From NCBI GenBank assembly GCA_963970005.1, contig CAXAMN010001414.1:103516-167515 (forward strand): a stretch of 64,000 nt of DNA, in the 5' to 3' direction. The position numbers and the translations under genes were made by a program. Positions 42,198-53,831 of the stretch are shown here, one piece after another (position 1 is the stretch's first letter; every line of letters begins with the position of its first letter). The DNA comes from Durusdinium trenchii (taxonomy: Eukaryota > Sar > Dinophyceae > Suessiales > Symbiodiniaceae). The notes under the pieces are model-generated. The model saw only the letters and a list, made by a program, of their open reading frames with translations, was not told the DNA's origin and did not search any database.

Positions 42198-44950
42198 ACT
42201 CGCTGGGCGGGCCCGGGCGGGCCGCGTCAAGCTCAGAGCTTGGTCGGTGGTGGTGGTGGTGGTGGCCCTTCGGTGAACTCCAGGGAACGTATGAGGTTTT
42301 GGCCTTGAAAGTGACCTCGAAACTGGGAGGGTTGGGTAGTAGAGTTGTCGTTTGCTTCTGAAGACCTGATCATAGCGATTTGGGGAGGTTGGGGGCAATC
42401 AGGTGCAGAGTTCGATCATGCGTTGAAGAGCCAAAAGGCTAATGTCCAGTCCCAGTGATACTCTTCGTTGGAGAGAAAGAAACGAGAACCCGTTGAAGCT
42501 GCTTCCCATGTTGGAACGTGTTGTGCATCGTAGTGCTCCCACAACTTTGGACTCAAATCAGACGGGGACAAAAAGACCTGGTGAAGCAACAGGACTGGCA
42601 ACCACCACACCTGTTGGGCAAGATGGAAGCACCATACCCGTGGAACTGGATAACAGGACTGGGGCAACCACCAGACCTGTTGCAACCAGCCAATCGAACG
42701 TTGGTTAATGTTGGTTACATCATTCTTCACTCCCTGAAACCTTGGGGCTCCAAATAGGGCTATTCTTTGAGCGAACCCGACTGAGTAAAAAAAGTCGCTC
42801 AACAGGTTGGAAGGTCAGGGCCTCTCTTTGTGGCAGGTGACCAGGTGAGCTAGGATTTGTGACCTCAAGGCTTGACCTCAGCCATCTCAGAGAGTTACTG
42901 GGAAGGTCTTAGTCATAGTCGTGAGATTGCCCCAGGCGTCGCCGTGTGGTGGGACACACTGAGGCGCGTTTGGCACGGGGCGGTTTTGGGTGGATGTGGT
43001 CGGTTGGGGTGGGTATCCGTTGTCCATGCTGGGGTGGGCGGCTCAGCTTGTCAGCCGTTGGTGGCCCAAATCTGGTCTCTTTGAATAGACCAAAGCTGAG
43101 AAGTAGAGCAGGTCGAACATGGACCCCAGACGTCCAAAGACTATATTTTGACCGACTGAAAGGGCATTCTCAGGGTGGATGGTTTGTACAGCAGAGGTGG
43201 CCCCATGATTAGCTGGAGATCGTTGCCCTGAATCACTTCAGTCGACTTGTCCACTTGATGGTGAGCATACAGCGGTAGACTAGTCGGTAGACTAGTCGGT
43301 AGACTAGTCGGTAGACTATATATTCATCATATATATATATATATTCTGTTTATTCATTCAGATGTTTGGTCGAGCCTAAGCCTATGTTGACATACCAGCC
43401 AATGGTTTGATCCGGTTTCAATTTCCGTGGCCTCGCAGCCGTGTGGATCACGCGAAAGCCGCCCCCGCTTGTAGCGTAGCTGCGGTACCAAAAAGCCTCG
43501 CGTGGTTCCTGTCGCACGGTCCTCACCTTTTGGCCGAATGGAGCAAAGCCTGGTGGCCATTTTGGCCACTGGGCATTGGATTGAAGTCCCAGTGGCACAA
43601 ATTGGGTGGTTGGAGAAGGGTTATGTCGTGAGTATCCATGAGATTCCATGAGTATATGTTTATAACAATTATTTGCATGCATACACATATATATTATACC
43701 AAATTGGTTTGGGTTTAGGCACAACGGCAGCTTTGCAACTCCGTGTTCTTGTTTCTTTGAGGTCTAGTGTGGCTGGTGAGGACCCCAAAAGCCAAACACA
43801 ACGCTTGTTTTTCATGTGTAGCTTTGGAGGTTGGCCAGAGTGGCAAGTTCACATCTAAGCCACTCCACAGGCTCGGCACATCTCCATCATTCCTCGCGCC
43901 TTACAAGCCACTTGCGCGAGGGATGTGTAACCGAACGCCATTTGCACCAGCTGATGTCAGGTGCAAAGAGGTGCTTTCAGGCACCCATCCATTGGGGACA
44001 TCATCCAATCCCACCCACCACTCTTCTGGGTCCCGTTTCTTCGTGCCACGTCGAGACTTCGGCAGATGAGAAATAGCATCGAGACGGGCGCGTCGATCGG
44101 TTCGTGGTCACGTCTGGATCGGACTTCGGACGTCATGGACCTGGATCAGCATGGACCGGTCGACCAGCGACCCACGATCAGAGTCTGATTCGCCGTACAG
44201 AGTCCAGGAACATGACGAAAATGAACTAACTCGAACTGGTAGTGTGGTGGATGGACTGACTACCAGGTGGAGTAGTTCATGAGTCATATTGAGTCATTGG
44301 AAGTTCCGGCTTCATTCGGATTCGACAAACCAGGGTCGGCAACATCAACTTTGGGATGAGGGATTCGCGGTAGAAATCGCCCGGGCTCGGAGGTCGGATC
44401 GGTAGAAATCGCGGACAACGCTGGTGTGGAATGTTCGGCAGATTTCAACGCTGGGGGGTGCCTTTAATCGAATTGGTCGGTCTATTTTGGTTCCCCTCCG
44501 CGGCTGGAGCGGACGTAGGGCGGCCCTGGAGTGATGTTTATAGCATGACCACCCCCCAGAAGCCTAGAAGTAGGAAAAACACACAGGAAACCACGCTCAA
44601 CCAGTCGAACTTGTGTGGGTCTGGTGTCTTTTGGGAGAAACCTTTTCTCTTGCAATCATCTACTTTCGTGATGGTTTTTTGGAATTCGATCTGGATGGTT
44701 GGCAGGGATGTTTTGTGGACAGTCCTGCCTTTGGAAGCGATGAGACTCAGCACACTTCCCGTCACTTCCACCGACGCCTTCGCCAGCACGATCAGACTCC
44801 GAAAATGCCCTGCACTCTTTTGCAGAGAAAGCTCGACACTTTTGGACCTCGCCTCACGGCACTCACTCTCTCCAGCGTTCTCCACGGTGTCCCCATCGCG
44901 TTGTTTCGGACGCGACGCGTGGTTTCGACGCATCGAAGACGTGCTGCCCA
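42198..44950. other. Stretch with repeats but few exons
   Basis: 42588-42683 holds a near-duplicate of AACAGGACTGGCAACCACCA with ACAGG/CCTGT ends. 43274-43344 holds a 12-bp tandem and a TA tract. The frame at 43930-44060 lacks splice support. Confidence 0.35.
43274..43344. repeat. 12-bp tandem (GGTAGACTAGTC)n followed by (TA)n
   Basis: Three and a half copies of GGTAGACTAGTC are followed by TATATTCATCA and ATATATATATATAT. Confidence 0.9.
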
Positions 44951-44951
44951 G

Positions 44952-45066
44952 ACCTCCTTGGAGCTCCAAGTCTTTCAGCCAAGCCTGGAGCGTTTGGGCG
45001 TGGCGAGCTGTGAGGATATCGCCGTTTTGCAGGACGGTGACTTGCTCCAGGCCATCACGGAAAGCC
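44952..45066 (+). CDS. Exon with SAM-like helix pattern
   Basis: After GCCCAG the frame reads TSLELQVFQPSLERLGVASC then EDIAVLQDGDLLQAITESPG. The LxxLGVxSxEDIxxLxDGDL spacing resembles the middle of a sterile alpha motif (SAM) domain, a protein-interaction module. The minus strand over 45143-44538 is also open and protein-like (GHFRSLIVLAKASVEVTGSV), so the call needs care. It is in the same frame as the exon at 45723. Confidence 0.45.
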
Positions 45067-45069
45067 CGG

Positions 45070-45118
45070 GAGGAGAGGAGAGGAGAGGAGAGGAGAGGAG
45101 AGGAGAGGAGAGGAGAGG
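45070..45118. repeat. (AGGAG)n pentanucleotide repeat
   Basis: About ten perfect copies of GGAGA immediately after the SAM-like exon, probably at the intron start. Confidence 0.95.
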
Positions 45119-45298
45119 CGGTGACGGGCCCCAGGGTTTCCAACCGGACCGGGGACGCAAGGCGTCGAGGGAGAACAAAGATGAAAAAAGGAGGACCATG
45201 AAATCAGCCATGCAGGACCTTTCCAGGTCCTGTTTTCATTTTGTTGTTTTTCCCCTCTTAAAGGTCCCAGAAAGAGACTCATTTAGTTCGCGAAAAGG

Positions 45299-45492
45299 TC
45301 ACCGAAACATGATCCTTTCAAGTTCGAACATCGAGTCAAAGGACGTCGCTCCAGTGGGGTCCTTCGAAGTGAAATTTTGGTGCGCGAAGGAGTCGCTCCA
45401 GTTCCTCATGAGGAGAGGGATCTTTTCGAACAAGAACAGCGAACAGCGAACGGCTGGGTGGGGAGAGAGTCTTTTCGGGCCTGGTTCACCTG
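45299..45492 (+). CDS. Probable exon, unknown
   Basis: After GCGAAAAG the frame reads KHDPFKFEHRVKGRRSSGVL, RSEILVREGVAPVPHEERDL, FEQEQRTANGWVGRESF and RAWFTWFLKD. The alternative frame is less balanced. Follows the SAM-like exon on the same strand. Confidence 0.45.
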
Positions 45493-45559
45493 GTTCCTCA
45501 AAGATCACCCCCCCCCCAGCCGGAGCACTGACCCCCATTTCTCCAAATCCCACGACCCG

Positions 45560-45661
45560 TCTGGGACTGCCAGTCCGAACTGCCGAGAAACGGCCGGTGC
45601 CAAGGGGGTCTGGCTTGATCGGCATATATAGGCAAGCCCCAGTGGATCCGGAGTGTCTGGG
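45560..45661. mobile_element. Family B fold-back, variant core
   Basis: CTGGGACTGCCAGTCC, CCGAGAAACGGCCGGTGCCA, AGGGGGTCTGGCTTGATCGG and GGAGTGTCTGGG. The core matches the 37761 copy; the left end is eroded. Confidence 0.7.
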
Positions 45662-45722
45662 AATGGTTTTGGACTCACTGTGGACAAATCCCGTGGTCCA
45701 GGCTGGCTTGAGCTTGGTGCAG

Positions 45723-45780
45723 ACCCGGAAGCTTCAGAAGCGGGCGAAGGACCAGCAGTTCTGCGAACTGGGCGTCGGAG
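45723..45780 (+). CDS. Short exon, unknown
   Basis: From GGTGCAG to GGAG|GTTCAA the frame reads TRKLQKRAKDQQFCELGVG. A basic helix with clean splice signals at both ends. Confidence 0.45.
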
Positions 45781-46125
45781 GTTCAAGGGTCCTTTCATAT
45801 CTACTTCTCTGCAAATTTACTTGCATTTGTGTTTGGTTTTGGGATTCTTTTGGATGGTCTTGTTTGTACGTACGTACTTCCAAACCAATAACTTGTACGG
45901 GGAGTTTGTCTATCTCGCCCGCTCAAATCACCATCTCAGCTCTGTTCTGCTGTTGGATCACCGAAGTAAAGCTTCATGAACCCGGTGCTGCAGGGGGCTT
46001 CTTCGTGAATGAACGCTCTACTCACTTGGTCCGGAGATGGATCGAAGTGTCCCAAGCACTTGGCCCACCAAAAAACATACAGAACTCCCGCCTATAGACC
46101 CTAAGGGGGCCGGTCAATAGACACC

Positions 46126-46176
46126 CCGTATACCATTTACACGATTTACAGTACTATAATCGGTATATACGGGGCG
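46126..46176. repeat. Hairpin with CCCCGTATACC arms
   Basis: ACCCCGTATACC and GGTATATACGGGG pair around an AT-rich loop. The outer words GGGGGCCGG and CTGGCCCC may extend the fold to 46098-46195. Confidence 0.65.
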
Positions 46177-46278
46177 AGGTGCCATTTATGCTGGCCCCAG
46201 TACTCCCTATAAGGGGTTTCTATTGGTGGCGCACATGATCGCCTCATGAGGTGCTGCAGAAATGTCCATTCACCTGAG

Positions 46279-46342
46279 GCCCGGCCCCCCCGTGGGTCGC
46301 ACGGCCGAGGCGGTCGAGGAGGTTCTGCTCCCGGATTGGAAG
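46279..46342 (+). CDS. Short exon, unknown
   Basis: After CACCTGAG the frame reads PGPPVGRTAEAVEEVLLPDW and K before AAG|GTTCTG. A clean acidic helix. Confidence 0.4.
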
Positions 46343-46377
46343 GTTCTGGTGGACTCCTTTTCTGTTTGAAACCTCCG

Positions 46378-46502
46378 GACCACCCGGGTGCGGGTCTTGG
46401 TCAACGCTTCGGTTCCAACCGGAACACCACACGGAACGGTGCTGGGCGCTCAGGAGACGGTGCCCAGCTCCGAGCCGGATGGGCAGGCGGACAGAACGGG
46501 AC
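46378..46502 (+). CDS. Probable exon, unknown
   Basis: The frame reads TTRVRVLVNASVPTGTPHGT, then VLGAQETVPSSEPDGQADRT, with a GTGAGA donor at 46503. It is in the same frame as 46279-46342 but a TGA separates them, so an intron must lie between. It has an NAS sequon. Confidence 0.45.
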
Positions 46503-46691
46503 GTGAGACATTGCGACCTTGCGTCCCAGTAGTATAGGCCAGGAGCCCCGTTCGTAGCGTCATTGCTCCCAGTAGCGATGCCCTTTGCTGGGCGCTTAGT
46601 AGCGTACTTGTTTCAGAAAAGTGCACCCTAAGCCTTCAAAGACAACTTTTATAAGACATTGAATTGTTTACATGTGTCGTGTAATGTCATG

Positions 46692-46786
46692 TACCACCAG
46701 TCACAAAGGGGTGCCAATTGGAGGATAGGGGTGCCCATTATCCACTCACTTAGGGACTAAAAACCACCCCTTTGTGACTCCTGGTA
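46692..46786. mobile_element. Family A MITE-like fold-back
   Basis: The left arm TACCACCAGTCACAAAGGGG pairs with the right arm CCCCTTTGTGACTCCTGGTA, with one small mismatch cluster at the tip. Confidence 0.8.
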
Positions 46787-47342
46787 GGGTCCTGAGTAAA
46801 ACAATGCATGGGTGTTCGGGTAAAGGCTATTGAACCAACGGTGGTTGACCAAAATTATTCAACATGCGATTTGGGCCCTCAAAATGAAACTGCCACGGTT
46901 TCGCAGAAGAGATGTCCGTCTTGCTGTTAACCTTCCTGTTTTTCGCGCATGAAGGCTGTCAATTTGAGGCACCGGCTGCTCTGAACACCATGTCAGACGG
47001 TCGACCAGTCGACCGTCCGACCCCGAGGGGTCGACCATCCGGCCGTCGGGCCGCGTCAGCCACCCGAGTCGGGGCTCCTGTCGGTCGGCGTGAGGGGATG
47101 TGGTGTCCGCCAGAAACGCGCTGCGCCCGCCTCCGTGTCGGCCGGGGTTACGGCCATCCGACCGGTGCCTGAAAACCGTCCGGATCTTTGGAACAGATGG
47201 TACGGCCGGGATGGCCCGCCCCTGAGCATGATTGGTACGGCCGTGACGTTCGGGGCACCCTATCCTTGACTCTTGGAGGTATTATGTTTTTGACCCCCAC
47301 CTGGTGGGCCCGAACCACTCCCCCTGCTGCCTTACATTCCAG

Positions 47343-47511
47343 AGGGCCTTACATTGGCGATGGAGTTTGCCATCACTGGCACTCAGGAGGTTTCGCTGGC
47401 ACTCCTTGTGTCCTGGTGGGCGAAGGGACGTATTGCTTCATCGGTCACTCAGGTGGACGAGCCAAGCCGCAAGCGGCGTTCCCCCCACGAGGCGCGAGGG
47501 AGCGTGAAGAG
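47343..47511 (+). CDS. Exon with membrane helix and basic tail
   Basis: From CATTCCAG to AAGAG|GTTTTA the frame reads GLTLAMEFAITGTQEVSLAL, LVSWWAKGRIASSVTQVDEP and SRKRRSPHEARGSVK. A hydrophobic helix is followed by a basic, probably cytosolic, tail. The longest stop-free frame here (His/Gly-rich) is a shadow. It fits the membrane-protein theme of 21901-26473 and may close that gene or a neighbour. Confidence 0.5.
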
Positions 47512-47992
47512 GTTTTACCAACCAACTGGGTAAAGTGTCCTGAATCAACCTGTGAAGCTTGCTTGGTTATAAGCGCCATACGGCCTTTTCATGTGCTAAG
47601 CTGAAGGAATCGAGTCTGGGTCCAGGGTCGCGTTTGGGTTGGAGGTACTTTCTACGATTGGCCTTTGAACTTTGTCCCCCACGCCGTCTAGAGTCTGGAC
47701 GCCTGAGGGAACAGTTCCATACTGCAAGCGCATGAACAAGTGTCATTACTGCAGCACACCGTGGCAGGACGTCCAGTTGTATCATGCTAGGTCTTTGACA
47801 CCCTTTCTTTCAGATGGCAAGCCAGATGGGCTGCTTCTGAAGTCGTCAGGCCAACTCTAAGGGTCTCTAACCCTTTTCTGTCTCACGGCTGAACCTCGAA
47901 CTGCTTTACAGAATAGATCGGCCTATAGGGTGTTTCTCGCCACGGTGTCCTGTCGAAACTGATCCCTTTGACCTATTAAACCTCAACGTCAC

Positions 47993-48097
47993 CGTCTTCC
48001 CGAGCTCTGACGGCCGTCGTCCTCGTCCAAGGAGACCACTGAGCCGACGGCCTCGAGGGCACGCTGCGGGAGCTTCAGGTGCGGGCATTGCGAAGGT
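47993..48097 (-). CDS. Minus-strand exon, Pro/Ala/Arg-rich
   Basis: Minus strand from CATCCCAG to GACG|GTGACG. In phase with the exon at 48561-48301 it reads TFAMPAPEAPAACPRGRRLS then GLLGRGRRPSELGKT. A different frame (LPQRALEAVGSVVSLDEDDG) is equally protein-like but would need another exon in between. Confidence 0.4.
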
Positions 48098-48300
48098 CTG
48101 GGATGGGACAGGATGGGACGATTCTATCTTCAACTCTGACACGCATCTAGACTCTGCGGTCCTCTTCAACTCTGAGCACACACCCTCCGCCCGTTGTAGA
48201 CATGAGATTTAGACATGAGGGCTAGAATCGATGATCTTCCAGGGATATTCTGCAGATGACTGCGCCTTTTCTGGGGGGGGCGGAACTTCCAATGACTCAC

Positions 48301-48561
48301 TTCACTTAGTCCATCCACTACTACCAGTTCGGGCCTGGACTCAGGCTCGTTGGGCATCGCGGCATCGTCTCCGTTTCGCCGATCCCGTCGCCCAGGGCGG
48401 TGCTGAGCACTGGAAAAGGCCCTCGACGCTTGATCTTCATCAGGCGCTCGGGGCGCAACCGACGTGTCTGCAGCGTTCGGCGCAACAGACGTGTCTGAGG
48501 GTTTTTGAGTCTTTGGGGTCCGTTGTTTCGGTGGCACCCGGCGTGAATTCGGCGAGGTGTA
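48301..48561 (-). CDS. Minus-strand exon, low-complexity charged protein
   Basis: Exactly 87 codons from CTACAG to GAA|GTGAGT on the minus strand. It reads YTSPNSRRVPPKQRTPKTQK, PSDTSVAPNAADTSVAPRAP (a 9-residue repeat DTSVAPxAx), DEDQASRAFSSAQHRPGRRD and PNEPESRPELVVVDGLSE. Donor and acceptor are both canonical. Likely a disordered protein segment. The phase continues into 48097-47993. Confidence 0.5.
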
Positions 48562-48732
48562 CTGTAGGTGGTGGTTCTGCCAGCATCTAGGTGGGGTCGT
48601 TCACTTCGAGCTACCCAGGATGGGCGTGCTGGGGGCTCCCTGAATAGATAGAAACGGTTTCCAAAACATTCTTGGTGGGGATCTACTTTTCTATCTATTT
48701 GGGGGTCTATTTCCACTGTATAGGTCTATGTC

Positions 48733-48803
48733 TACCAGGACACCCTAAGTACTATAAGGGGTGTCTATGGATAGTCCATTAACCACCCTTTGTGCGTCCT
48801 GGT
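48733..48803. mobile_element. Family A MITE-like fold-back
   Basis: TACCAGGACACCCTAAGTAC at the left and ACCCTTTGTGCGTCCTGGTA at the right. Confidence 0.7.
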
Positions 48804-51415
48804 ATATCTCTTCAATTTTGGTTGGTGGGAGTTGGAATGTTTTTCTTGATTGCGATTGGCACTGGGGCACATTGGGGCACTGGGCATCAGATATCACTGG
48901 GGCACTCGGCTCGGGTTGCCAGGAGTATCCCAATGGTCCTACGCAGGAGAGTTTTCTCATCCAAAACCCTTTCAGTGGGGGAATTGCTTTCCTGAAAGCC
49001 CGAGAATCTCAGCATCGACACTGCATGACAGATGACAGATGGCACGATGGTCAGTCATGGGGTTCACCTTCATCATTTGTCCACGGGATCCAGACGGTGG
49101 AGTCTAGCCGCACCCAATTCGCACCCAAGGATTTGCCTGGTTGTGCTGATCAGGTGATTTTTGTATAAATGTCCCCTAGATGGTTAAATCCCCTGGGGGA
49201 ATGGAGATGTTTTTGCGGTTTCTCGGTTCCGTCCCCACGGTTCCTTAAGCAAATCCAATGGTTTTTGCCTCCAAAAAAAGACCGCTTCGACACTGCTGTC
49301 GAGGCATGGTGAGTCGGGAGCCTTGGGAGTAAGACTCTGCTGGTGGGCTGCAGATGCTCGCTCTTACCCAGATGCTCCAAACGAGTCTTGGTCCCTCAAA
49401 AGCTAGGGATTTGAGACCCCAGACCTCCAAAACATTCTGGTCCGACCACTCCATATGAGGGTCCATGAGCGTTTGGGTGAGACTTCAAGAAAAGTTGGGT
49501 GTGTAGCATAGCGCCTGCAAAGGGTGTCCTTATAAACGCGTTTGCACCGATATTTTGACCGATACACACTGAACCGCACATGGCATAACCACGCGGACGC
49601 CGTTTCCACGCTCGTTATTCAGAATAGATGGGCTTCGGCTTGAGTAGTTTAGGCAACAGCCCTTATTTTTTGACCTGACTGGCGCACAGGTGGTGGCCAA
49701 ACTAATATTGTTCTTCTATGTTCTTCTATAGAGGGTCTTTGGTACGTCTTTTCTGCACAGTTTTTAAGACACACCCAGATGGGCGCTCAACAAAGTTGAT
49801 CCAGAAGTTAAGAACTGGCAGGTTTGGGTTTCCTTTATTCCTGGGGCTTTGGATGGTACTTTAGGCCACTGCGGATGATCCCAATGGCCTGCATGGCTAT
49901 TTCCCGCCCTTTGTTGGAAAGGTCGTCGATTCCCCTGACCGAACAGTTTCTGATTCTCTCCCAACATGTGTACCACCATTTCTTGTTGAGGTTCCCCATA
50001 TCTGCCACTTTGTCAGTGGTTTTCATGCGAATTCCCCGGATTGTATACATGGAAAACGTATGAAAAAGTCACTCATGCTGCATGAATCACATCACACCAT
50101 GGCGCCCTGTCCCACCCGACCACTCCCGGTGAGTTTGGAAGAAACCGCTCCCAGGTCGGAGGGAAACGCTCCTTGGTCGGAATGCGGAGAGGTTCCTTTT
50201 TCAAGTGCTCGCCTTTGGCTGTTCTTTTTCGAGTTGGACGGATAGGACTGGTTGGATGTGACTCATCACATGGGGTGAGTGGTGTTTTTGCATCATGTGT
50301 TCTTGGTGATGCTTGGTCTTGACATCCTTCACATTCCGACAAAAACGTTGGACATTTTGAGAAAGCTCCGGCTCACGCACATGGAAGTGGAAAAACCCCA
50401 CTGTTCATAAAGGAACCTCAGTAGTCTTCCAAGGGAACCACTGTCCACTGCCATGTTAGTGCGTCAGAGTGTTAGAGGTTTAAAGCACTGGAGGACAACA
50501 GGAATTCACCACGCTCAAAGTGTTGGAGGCTTGCAAAAGGAGACCCTCAGCTTGATGATTGGGAGATGAATCTAAACATATCTAAACCAAAGTTGCCATA
50601 CTGTTGCCTTCTCATGCCCTCCTCCCCCCCAGGCCACCAAACCTCCCAGATCCACCAGCAGCACCTCTGCCATTTGTTGTTTGTTCCCTATTCCTCTCCG
50701 CCCTTCTTTCCGTCCGGCCCATCAGATGATTTTTGTTCACCTTATTTCCCATCACGTTCGCCTCACAAGAGAGCAAGTCATAGCAAGTCCAGTTTACCAG
50801 AAGGTTCCTATGAGGTAGTCTCAAAACAGATTGCTTGTATGGACTGAATCCTTACCTCGACTTGAGACCTTGAGGAGGCCCTGATTCTGGGGAGGCAAAA
50901 CAAACTTCGGCTTGCCCCAAACGAATCGTTTCGCTTCCAGTGGTTTCCACTTCAAGTCAAGTGACATGAAGTGAATATCTCCGGCACCCAGCGAACCACC
51001 CCCGCTCGACGACGTGAGGTGAATCGGAAGCTTACAGCCGCGTGTTCTGCAACAGCGCGACGTGGGATGACATGGGATGCAGGGAAGAAGGGGGCGCCAA
51101 AAAATGATACTTGGTTTGTGGATCGGGCTGTCGGTTTAGATGGTTTTCGTGAAGTAATGTTTTGGAGACTTTCTGGAATTCTATCCACAAACTGCAGGCA
51201 GCAATTTGTTCAGAACGGCTTCAGACAGCAAGCAATTGATTAACAGATTCGAAAGAAACCTGCTTTACCAGAAGGCGCTTCAACTCAGGCAAAATGAACC
51301 TCACAAGCAACACTTAGAAAAATACAATATATACATATATTTATGATCATGTCTTATATAGATCCATATGTCGTTTTCCGCTCAGTGAGCGGTGTGAGCT
51401 GGCTGCTTCGTTTAG
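48804..51415. other. Stretch without confident genes
   Basis: Long frames at 48804-49168 and 49824-50245 have no splice support. ACTGGGGCAC occurs three times between 48860 and 48905. One family C element lies at 50380. Confidence 0.35.
50380..50460. mobile_element. Family C fold-back
   Basis: The left end CATGGAAGTGGAAAAACCCC and the right end CCACTGCCATGTTAGTG are roughly complementary; the right arm is diverged. Confidence 0.6.
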
Positions 51416-51483
51416 GCCACCGTGCCGGACCACAACCTGCACCTGACCGAGAGGCCGCTGCGGGACGGGTGCAGTGGAATCAG
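51416..51483 (+). CDS. Short exon with possible GC donor, unknown
   Basis: After GTTTAG the frame reads ATVPDHNLHLTERPLRDGCS then GI before CAG|GCGATG, a GC donor. Confidence 0.4.
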
Positions 51484-52106
51484 GCGATGGATGAAGACGG
51501 ACCCGTCATGTCAGTAAGCTGATGTGTTTGCGCAGGGAGTAGAGGAGTGGATTCACTTCAGGGAGTAGATGTTGATAAAGGTTGAAAAGCAAGAGGAGTG
51601 GTGAAACAAGAAGAGAGCTCTCATCAGGTACTCGGGGCCAACAGCCACCTGCCTTCCATTTGCAGCCTGTCATCATCGCCAGAATCCATTGCCCTTCCAT
51701 CCGTCCATCACCTTCTCCGGGCCGCTGCGCGGGCCGTTTGTGATGCACTGCTAGGGGACGACAGCAGGCGATTGAGGCCGGAGTGAAGCTCAAGGCGTTA
51801 TTGGGCGACTTGGGATGCAAAAATGATGGCGAGGCACCTCATATCCAAGGAGGTTTACGATTGTTTTGGGGTTTAGGTAGATCTTAGATCGCCACCGTTG
51901 CTGAGGAGGCAGAAATGGGAGACAGGTCACCTGATCTCACACCCGCACCCACTTCATATGGACGTTTTGTTGTCGTGAAACACTCCTCCACCTGCTTCTC
52001 AGGCGATGGCTCGTTGAGGCCCGGTGGGGAGGAGTGTTGTGAAAAGTGATCCCTTGAAAAATCGTGGTGAAAGATGGCTTCAGGAAATCTATCCGGATCA
52101 ACTTAA

Positions 52107-52183
52107 GGTAGACTCTTGATTAATAACCCTTTGAAGAGGATGTTCAATTCAAACGGGGGGTTGTAACTAATCAAGAGTCTACG
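52107..52183. mobile_element. Family D fold-back
   Basis: GTAGACTCTTGATTAATAAC at the left and GTAACTAATCAAGAGTCTAC at the right. Core: GAAGAGGATGTTCAATTCAA. Confidence 0.75.
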
Positions 52184-53338
52184 TACATTAAGGGTTCTAT
52201 CCTACGTTTCAACGGACGATCCGGCATTTCGGCCAACATGGCCTTTGTCAAAGAAGAGGGGGGATGTGTTTTTACATGGGTTTCAGACGTGCGATGGCAC
52301 TGATACCCAAAGACGTTTAAGATGATGATGGTCCAAAAAAACTATACCACCAAGCTTGGACATTGACATGTCTTGCCATATACGCTCAATCCAACAACAT
52401 CACTCGGAACGAACGTTTGTCATTTTGGGGTGCCAGTGCCAGCTACTCTCAATATCTCTCAATCATCTATAGAGATGTCATGGTTTATTCCAAACCTTTG
52501 AATTTGTGGCATCTCCCTCACCACGGCTGAGACCGGGCTGCCTGGGCGGGGTCCCTCCGAGCATTGAAGGCTTGTGTTTGCGAGGTCACCCGAGGTCACT
52601 TGTCTCCACACATAACTTCAGTTCTCGACACATGTAGACTCACTGGAATCATGGAAGTGGAACACCACTGGTTTGTAGGGGGTAAATGGTCAGATTCCGA
52701 GAAGTGGGGAGGCGCTGTCAACGACGCCCAGCACAGGCCCATGGTGACATCCACGGTTTGCGCTGGGAGGTCTGTGGGGTGTATCTATCCCAATGGTTTG
52801 CGGGTCCATGGTTGGTCGCCCCACAGCAGAGGTGCATTTGCTCTCCCTATGTGAGGGCACGTGCCGTGGCGGTGAAGGTGGGGATGTGCCTGGTGCATCG
52901 TGGTGACGGTTGATGAATAGCCGCCTCCATCGCCAGCATGGTCAGAAGAGGTAAGAAGTCTCCCTACCCACGCGGCGTTTCTGGGATTTTACTGATATTT
53001 ACCTAACTGTATATAACGGGTTAAGATTTTACACAGCGTTGATGCCCTCCAATTCGGCCGCTTCACTCCAAAGAGCAGGCTTCCCATAGACGACAGACCG
53101 GCGACAGAGCATGGAGAGCCCCCTCGAGGAAGGACGTATACCGTATCTAATCAACCCCTGAATTGCACTCATAGATTTTTTCAACACCGCATGTGGTTTC
53201 CATACAAACCTTATCAGATCTCCAAAACGGGGCAGGATGGCGTGTTTTCTGAGCCGCTTTTGACTGTTTTGAGTTGCTCAGCGGCAAGAATGTACAACAA
53301 CAAGATGAGTCAGACATGAAGTTGCAAGTTGGCCAACA

Positions 53339-53429
53339 TACCTGGAGCATCCCTGTCTGGATGTCCTGTCCTGTCGCTCTTATTCAGTGTAGGGTCGAGC
53401 CAGGACACACAGACAGGATGATCCTGGTA
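53339..53429. mobile_element. Family A MITE-like fold-back
   Basis: TACCTGGAGCATCCCTGTCT then GGATGTCCTG at the left; CAGGACACACAGACAGGATG then ATCCTGGTA at the right. Confidence 0.7.
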
Positions 53430-53731
53430 TGGCCACTCTCCGCGATGGTTTGGCCACTCCACTGACCTGCATTTATATAGTCGACCAGTTCTGGGGCCAC
53501 CCAGTTCAGCATTCGGCTGAGTTTGGAAGGTCTTCGTTCCGGTCCGCTTGTCCTTTTAAATCTAAGTGCTATACATGAGCCCAAAAGAATCAGATTTCCT
53601 CACCAACAGTCTCCCACAGATGTTCAAGAGGACTGAAGCATGAATCCTTTCAGGGGTTTCCTCAATTTTGGCTCCAATCATCATCACTTGATTCACTTGA
53701 CTATCCCGAACTTGAAAACTGCGCACAGTTA

Positions 53732-53831
53732 CCCAGACACGACCCATGGGACTGCTATACATGCCGATCAGTTGGGGTGGTTTTGGGGGTCAATTGATCG
53801 GCATATATGACAGTCCCATGGAGTGTCTGGG
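53732..53831. mobile_element. Family B MITE-like fold-back, best-preserved arms
   Basis: CCCAGACACGACCCATGGGA at the left and GTCCCATGGAGTGTCTGGG at the right; arms pair over more than 35 bp, with ATGCCGATCA and TGATCGGCAT inside. TTA on both sides is an apparent 3-bp target duplication. Confidence 0.85.

Noticed and set aside
44613..46097. A 494-codon + strand frame as one intact protein
   Set aside because: It crosses a pentanucleotide repeat, a family B element and several splice sites. The real exons within it (44952, 45723) are separated, and the exon at 45299 uses another frame.
47188..47604. 138-codon His/Gly-rich frame
   Set aside because: The overlapping frame at 47343-47511 has canonical splice sites and a membrane helix; the longer frame is its shadow.
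49396..50401. Several 60-90-codon frames
   Set aside because: No splice signals, no GC contrast and no residue patterns typical of proteins.
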